A stretch of DNA of 38,278 bases from Nocardia wallacei (GTDB taxonomy: Bacteria; Actinomycetota; Actinomycetes; Mycobacteriales; Mycobacteriaceae). Location of the stretch: NCBI RefSeq assembly GCF_029868745.1, contig NZ_JARWOP010000105.1, positions 1 through 38,278 on the forward strand, read 5' to 3'. Below, piece after piece: positions 33,501 through 36,500 of this stretch. The position numbers and the translations under genes are program-made. Numbering within the stretch: the stretch's first letter is position 1; every line of letters begins with the position of its first letter. The notes below the pieces were generated by a model. That model was not told where the DNA came from, made no database searches, and saw only the letters and a list, made by a program, of their open reading frames with translations.

Positions 33501-36500
33501 GCCATTCTCGCACCGGACTATCCGTCAGCAGCACAGCTATCAGCAAGGTCCACGTCGGACCGGGGCAGCAACCGCGATGCCATCGGCCGAGTCGACAGGA
33601 GAACGGTGAATAGCCGTTCCGCGGACAACCCGCCAGACGCCGGGACGCGGCCTGTCCAGGCGCCGCGGCCGGTATCCGAAGACTCGGTTCCCGGCCCGGA
33701 TTACCCGATCGGTGCCAAGCCACCCGGAGACGAAAGACTCGGTGCCGGGGACGCGGGCACAACTGAGGTTCTGCCGGGCCTCGATTCTCCCGAAGAGATG
33801 AGCGCATTCGGTGAACTCGGAAAGGCGGTGCGGGAGCACGGTGTTGTCGTCGGCCGTGCTGCTGCGGCGGCGGCGTTGGGTGGGCGTTCTACCGTTGTCG
33901 AGTGGTCGGTGCCGGAGTGGCTGTATCGGCGGATTGCCGGGCTGCCCGCATGGACTGTCCGATCGTCCGATCATGACGAGGGTCAGCGGTCGGTGGGCGG
34001 ATTTCCTGCGGATCGCTGGCCGCGGCGGAGCGCGGCCAGTCCCGTCCTCGAGTGCGGTCATCTGCGGGTGTCGGTGGGATGGCCTGGTCTGGTGCCTGTG
34101 CCGGATCGGCGCAGCGCGGAACCGGGTGGCGAGATGCGGGAGTTGGTGTCGCACGATGCGCTGCGCGAGCGAGCATGGCGGACGGAACGGGGCATCCGGG
34201 TGGCGGGATTGCCGGATGTGATGGCGTGGACACAGGAACGAGATCTGCCGGCGGATATCGATACCGCCCGATGGATGAAGGACGCCTTGTTGAACCCGGC
34301 ACGCCCACGGTTGCCGGAACAGGTCCTGGCCCGCGAGGCCGAAGAGGTGATCGACATCCTGCACTCGACCTACGCCGCCGAGGGGAATAGTCTGCCGGAC
34401 CTCGCCGCTGCGGACACCCAGCGTGCTATCCGGCTGATCGCCGAGGGTTTGTATGTTGCCCGGACACTCTACGGCGACCCTCGTATCGGGCGGTCGAATC
34501 ACTTGCACGGTTCGGTCGAATTGCGTGAATTCCAGGTTGCCGCGTTCTACCACGACGGCGATATCGCGGCGGGCCTGCGCAGCATTGTGGAGAACGGGCT
34601 CCGGCAGAACGGCAGACTCGGTGACATTCTGCTGGCCATGGCCGCCGCGGCGTGGAGCGACAGCGTCTACGGCGAAGGCCGGAAAAGAGACAATCCGGAC
34701 GGCCATGACGAAAAGCGGTCGGGGGAGCTGGTCCGGCACCTCACCATGGCGCACGGCTTGGATGTGTACGAGGCACGGATGGTGGAAGACGCCGTCCTTG
34801 CCACGACGTTCGTGGAGGGCGTCGGCACGCAGGCTGTCGCGTTCAACGACAACGTGCAGCAGCAACGGAGACTCATCGACCAGGGGGCTCGACGAGGCAT
34901 CGGCCAATGGGTCGCCGGTGAGGACTTGCACAGCCTGTCCACCCCGGAAGCGGTGATCGATTGCGTCCGGCTGGCGGCCGAAGATCTCCTGTCCAGCCGC
35001 TTCGACAAAGCACGAACATTCGGCCGCGTCCTGGCCAAACTCGGTACTCGGGCCAATTACCTGGCCGAAGCGCTGCGGCTGATCCACGTTTATCGCGATA
35101 TGCGCGTCGAAGGACCGGGCAGCGCCGGCATGACGCTGGGTGAGGCTTTCGCCGCTCGACTGCGTGGAAATGCGGAATTCATCGATCCCGATTCCAGCAA
35201 GGGCTATCGCTATCCCGACGGCTGGGTGCTCGGCAATCGCGATATGCGCCGTGACCACGCCGTACTGCTCAGGCAAATAGCGCACAAACTCGAGACCGAT
35301 GGTGAATACACTCCCCAGGACGCTCTCCGCGAGGCGGAGGATCACGCCGGCGCCATGCGCGTGAAGTATCGAGGTTTCCGATGGCAGCAGGTGTTCCGCC
35401 CGGGCGAACAGCCATGGGACCCGGCCGCCATCGCCGACAGCCTGGCGCGTCGGCTGCCGGGGGGAGACCGTCCCGGCCGGACTCGGGAAGTCATCGATGG
35501 GGTGATCCGAGTAGCCGAACTCGTCGCCGCCGACGCCGCGGACGCACATCCGAGCCCGGACGGTAAGGCCGACGCGGCGATCGTGGTGACGATGTGCGAG
35601 GACGCCGACGGGTCTGCCCGATTGCGCGCTCAACTCGATTACAGCGTACGGGGGAAGCCGCCGATTCGAAGCGCGCTACAGCGGGCGTTGACGGGCGTGA
35701 ACTGCCGGATATCGATCGAGGACGCAATCCCGCTCTCATTGACCGAGCACTATCCGCACTGTCGAATACTGCTCGATTTCGCCGATCCGATCGCCGATGA
35801 CGAGCGCGACCGCACCGGCTTCACGGACGACGACTGGGACGACCCGGTAACGGTGCCGATCACCGTCGGCACGGACAACGGCGCCGTCGACCGTCGGGCA
35901 CGCTTCCTGATCGAGGGCGCGCTGGGCGGACGCGAGTACACCGAACGATTCGCGCCCATTGTCGGCGAACTGATCAAACGATGCGCGAAGACAGACATCG
36001 CAGTCGAAACCAGCGGCCGAAACGATTCTTTCGGCCACACGTTTCTCGTTGGCATGCGCGGCGGAGAATGGGACCTCGCCCTAGCGGCCACTGCGGAGCA
36101 GACCCCCACCACAGCCCGAGTGCGATTCACACTCGCACTGAAAGAGGGTTCGATCGGTGAGTCCGACGAGACGCTCGCGGTGCTGACCGCACTGTTGCCG
36201 GACGCACCTCTGTTCGCAGAAACACTGGCAACCGAAGTGGCTCCACTTGCGCCCGACGGACTCACCATCACGGTCACCGGCGATCCCGGGTCCCGAACCG
36301 TCGAAATCGTTCTCCCATTCCCCACCACGGTGGTGCGAATCGTCCGCCACGAACCGGACACCTCCGCAGAGAAGGCACCTCCGCTCGGTCGAGGGCAGCT
36401 CGAGAATGCCACACAATCGGTGAATCCGATCTCCGGTATGGCAACAATTCGGCGTGTTTCTGCCGTCACGAATACCCCGGACGCTGCTCGCGGGATTCCG

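Noticed and set aside
31017..35633. Further long minus-strand frames (31017-32510 and 33540-35633).
   Set aside because: Same reason: antisense to confidently recognised modules (HExxH twin, ADP-ribosyltransferase, HD-like), with no recognisable domain of their own.
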